From: Fimbriimonadaceae bacterium
Lineage (GTDB): Bacteria; Armatimonadota; Fimbriimonadia; Fimbriimonadales; Fimbriimonadaceae
DNA: 5,568 nt
Direction of reading: 5' to 3'
Assembly: GCA_020849075.1 (NCBI GenBank)
Contig: JADLGZ010000047.1
Span: 1 to 5,568 of the forward strand
Shown here: positions 5,168 to 5,568 of the stretch, one piece after another
Layout of the letters: each line of letters opens with the position of its first letter
Position numbering within the stretch: the first letter of the stretch is position 1
Program-made: the position numbers and the translations under genes
Notes under the pieces: model-generated
What the model was told of the DNA's origin: nothing
The model's input: the letters and a program-made list of their open reading frames with translations, nothing else
Database searches by the model: none

Positions 5168-5568
5168 ATGAAAGGAAAGATTGATGTTGCAATCTACGGC
5201 GCAACTGGGGCCGTTGGGCAAGAATTAGTTACCAGCCTCGTTGCGCGTCGCTTCCCATTCGCATGCCTTCGGCTATACGCGAGCCCGGCTTCGGTTGGCA
5301 AATTGATCAAGTGCGGAGACAGTTCGCTTCGAGTCGAATCCTCCGAAGATTCTACGTGGGAGGAGGATCTGGCCTTCATGAGTGCTGGCGCTTCCAATAG
5401 TCGTGAGTTTGCGCCTAAAGTTGTTGGTACCGGAGGTGTTGTCATTGATAACTCCAGTGCTTTTCGCATGGATGAAAGTGTGCCCCTAATTGTGCCTGAG
5501 ATCAATGGCAACACTATCTCCCCGACTGATCGGCTAGTGGCGAATCCAAACTGCATTGCGGCGATCAC
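5168..5568 (+). CDS. asd: Aspartate-semialdehyde dehydrogenase, N-terminal part (runs off window)
   Basis: Catalyses NADPH-dependent reduction of aspartyl phosphate to aspartate semialdehyde, the branch-point step to lysine/diaminopimelate, threonine and methionine, in the cytoplasm. Only the first 133 residues plus two bases are present, of about 330-370 expected. Seen: Rossmann nucleotide-binding loop GATGAVGQE (11-19), SAGASNSRE (72-80), VIDNSSAFRMD (92-102) with the conserved Arg100, VPEIN (109-113) and the active-site motif NPNC (126-129), where Cys129 is the expected catalytic cysteine. These occur in the usual order and spacing. ATG5168 is chosen because it places the Rossmann strand right after a short start, as in known Asd proteins; no good Shine-Dalgarno precedes it. 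NPNC is followed by IAAI where many Asd proteins have STI or TTI, a mild variation. It is divergent from the AraC-family gene; no functional link to the pilus genes is apparent. Confidence 0.93.
   Translation, partial: MKGKIDVAIYGATGAVGQELVTSLVARRFPFACLRLYASPASVGKLIKCGDSSLRVESSEDSTWEEDLAFMSAGASNSREFAPKVVGTGGVVIDNSSAFRMDESVPLIVPEINGNTISPTDRLVANPNCIAAI

Noticed and set aside
5194..5568. Open frame on the - strand running to the window edge
   Set aside because: It lies opposite asd, whose motifs (GATGAVGQE, NPNC) are unmistakable on the + strand.
1..5568. CRISPR array, tRNA, rRNA, insertion sequence or attachment site
   Set aside because: I saw no spaced direct repeats, no cloverleaf with a CCA-type end, no rRNA-like conserved stretches, and no transposase or terminal inverted repeats.

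Overview
The window reads as a stretch of chromosome from a Gram-negative-type bacterium of moderate GC content. It carries a small type IV pilus / type II secretion (pseudopilin) cluster, then an AraC-family regulator on the opposite strand, and then the start of an aspartate-semialdehyde dehydrogenase gene. The short major-type pilin has a C-terminal CPSGGTY...PTCS.AGH pattern that I associate with the multiplied short prepilins of Armatimonadota (Fimbriimonas-like), Verrucomicrobiota, Lentisphaerota and Planctomycetota. An armatimonad is my best guess, from memory of family style only and without any search.

Layout: 1-180 is upstream sequence with no gene I can support. At 181-516 is a short type IVa-like pilin, closed by a very strong intrinsic terminator (536-564). 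At 649-4075 are four closely packed + strand genes: a PilV/GspI-like minor pilin, a PilW/GspJ-like minor pilin (ATGA overlap), a very large PilX/GspK-like protein (GTG start, Shine-Dalgarno overlapping the previous stop), and an unrecognised small membrane protein with a long charged helix. A hairpin at 4094-4120 separates this operon from the convergent AraC-family gene (4128-5018, - strand). A 149-base divergent intergenic region with three dyads leads into asd (5168 to the window edge, + strand, incomplete).

Inferred joint function: the I/J/K-like trio has the order and features of the minor pseudopilin tip complex that primes pilus or pseudopilus assembly, and the 181-516 pilin would be the shaft subunit. 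The terminator between shaft and tip genes would keep shaft subunits in excess. No ATPase, platform protein, prepilin peptidase or secretin is encoded here, so the fibre must use machinery encoded elsewhere. The most unusual parts are the 647-residue K/X-like protein, with an EF-hand-like calcium loop and beta-helix-like stretches, and the unknown small membrane protein that follows it. The AraC-like regulator and asd look unrelated to the pilus genes.
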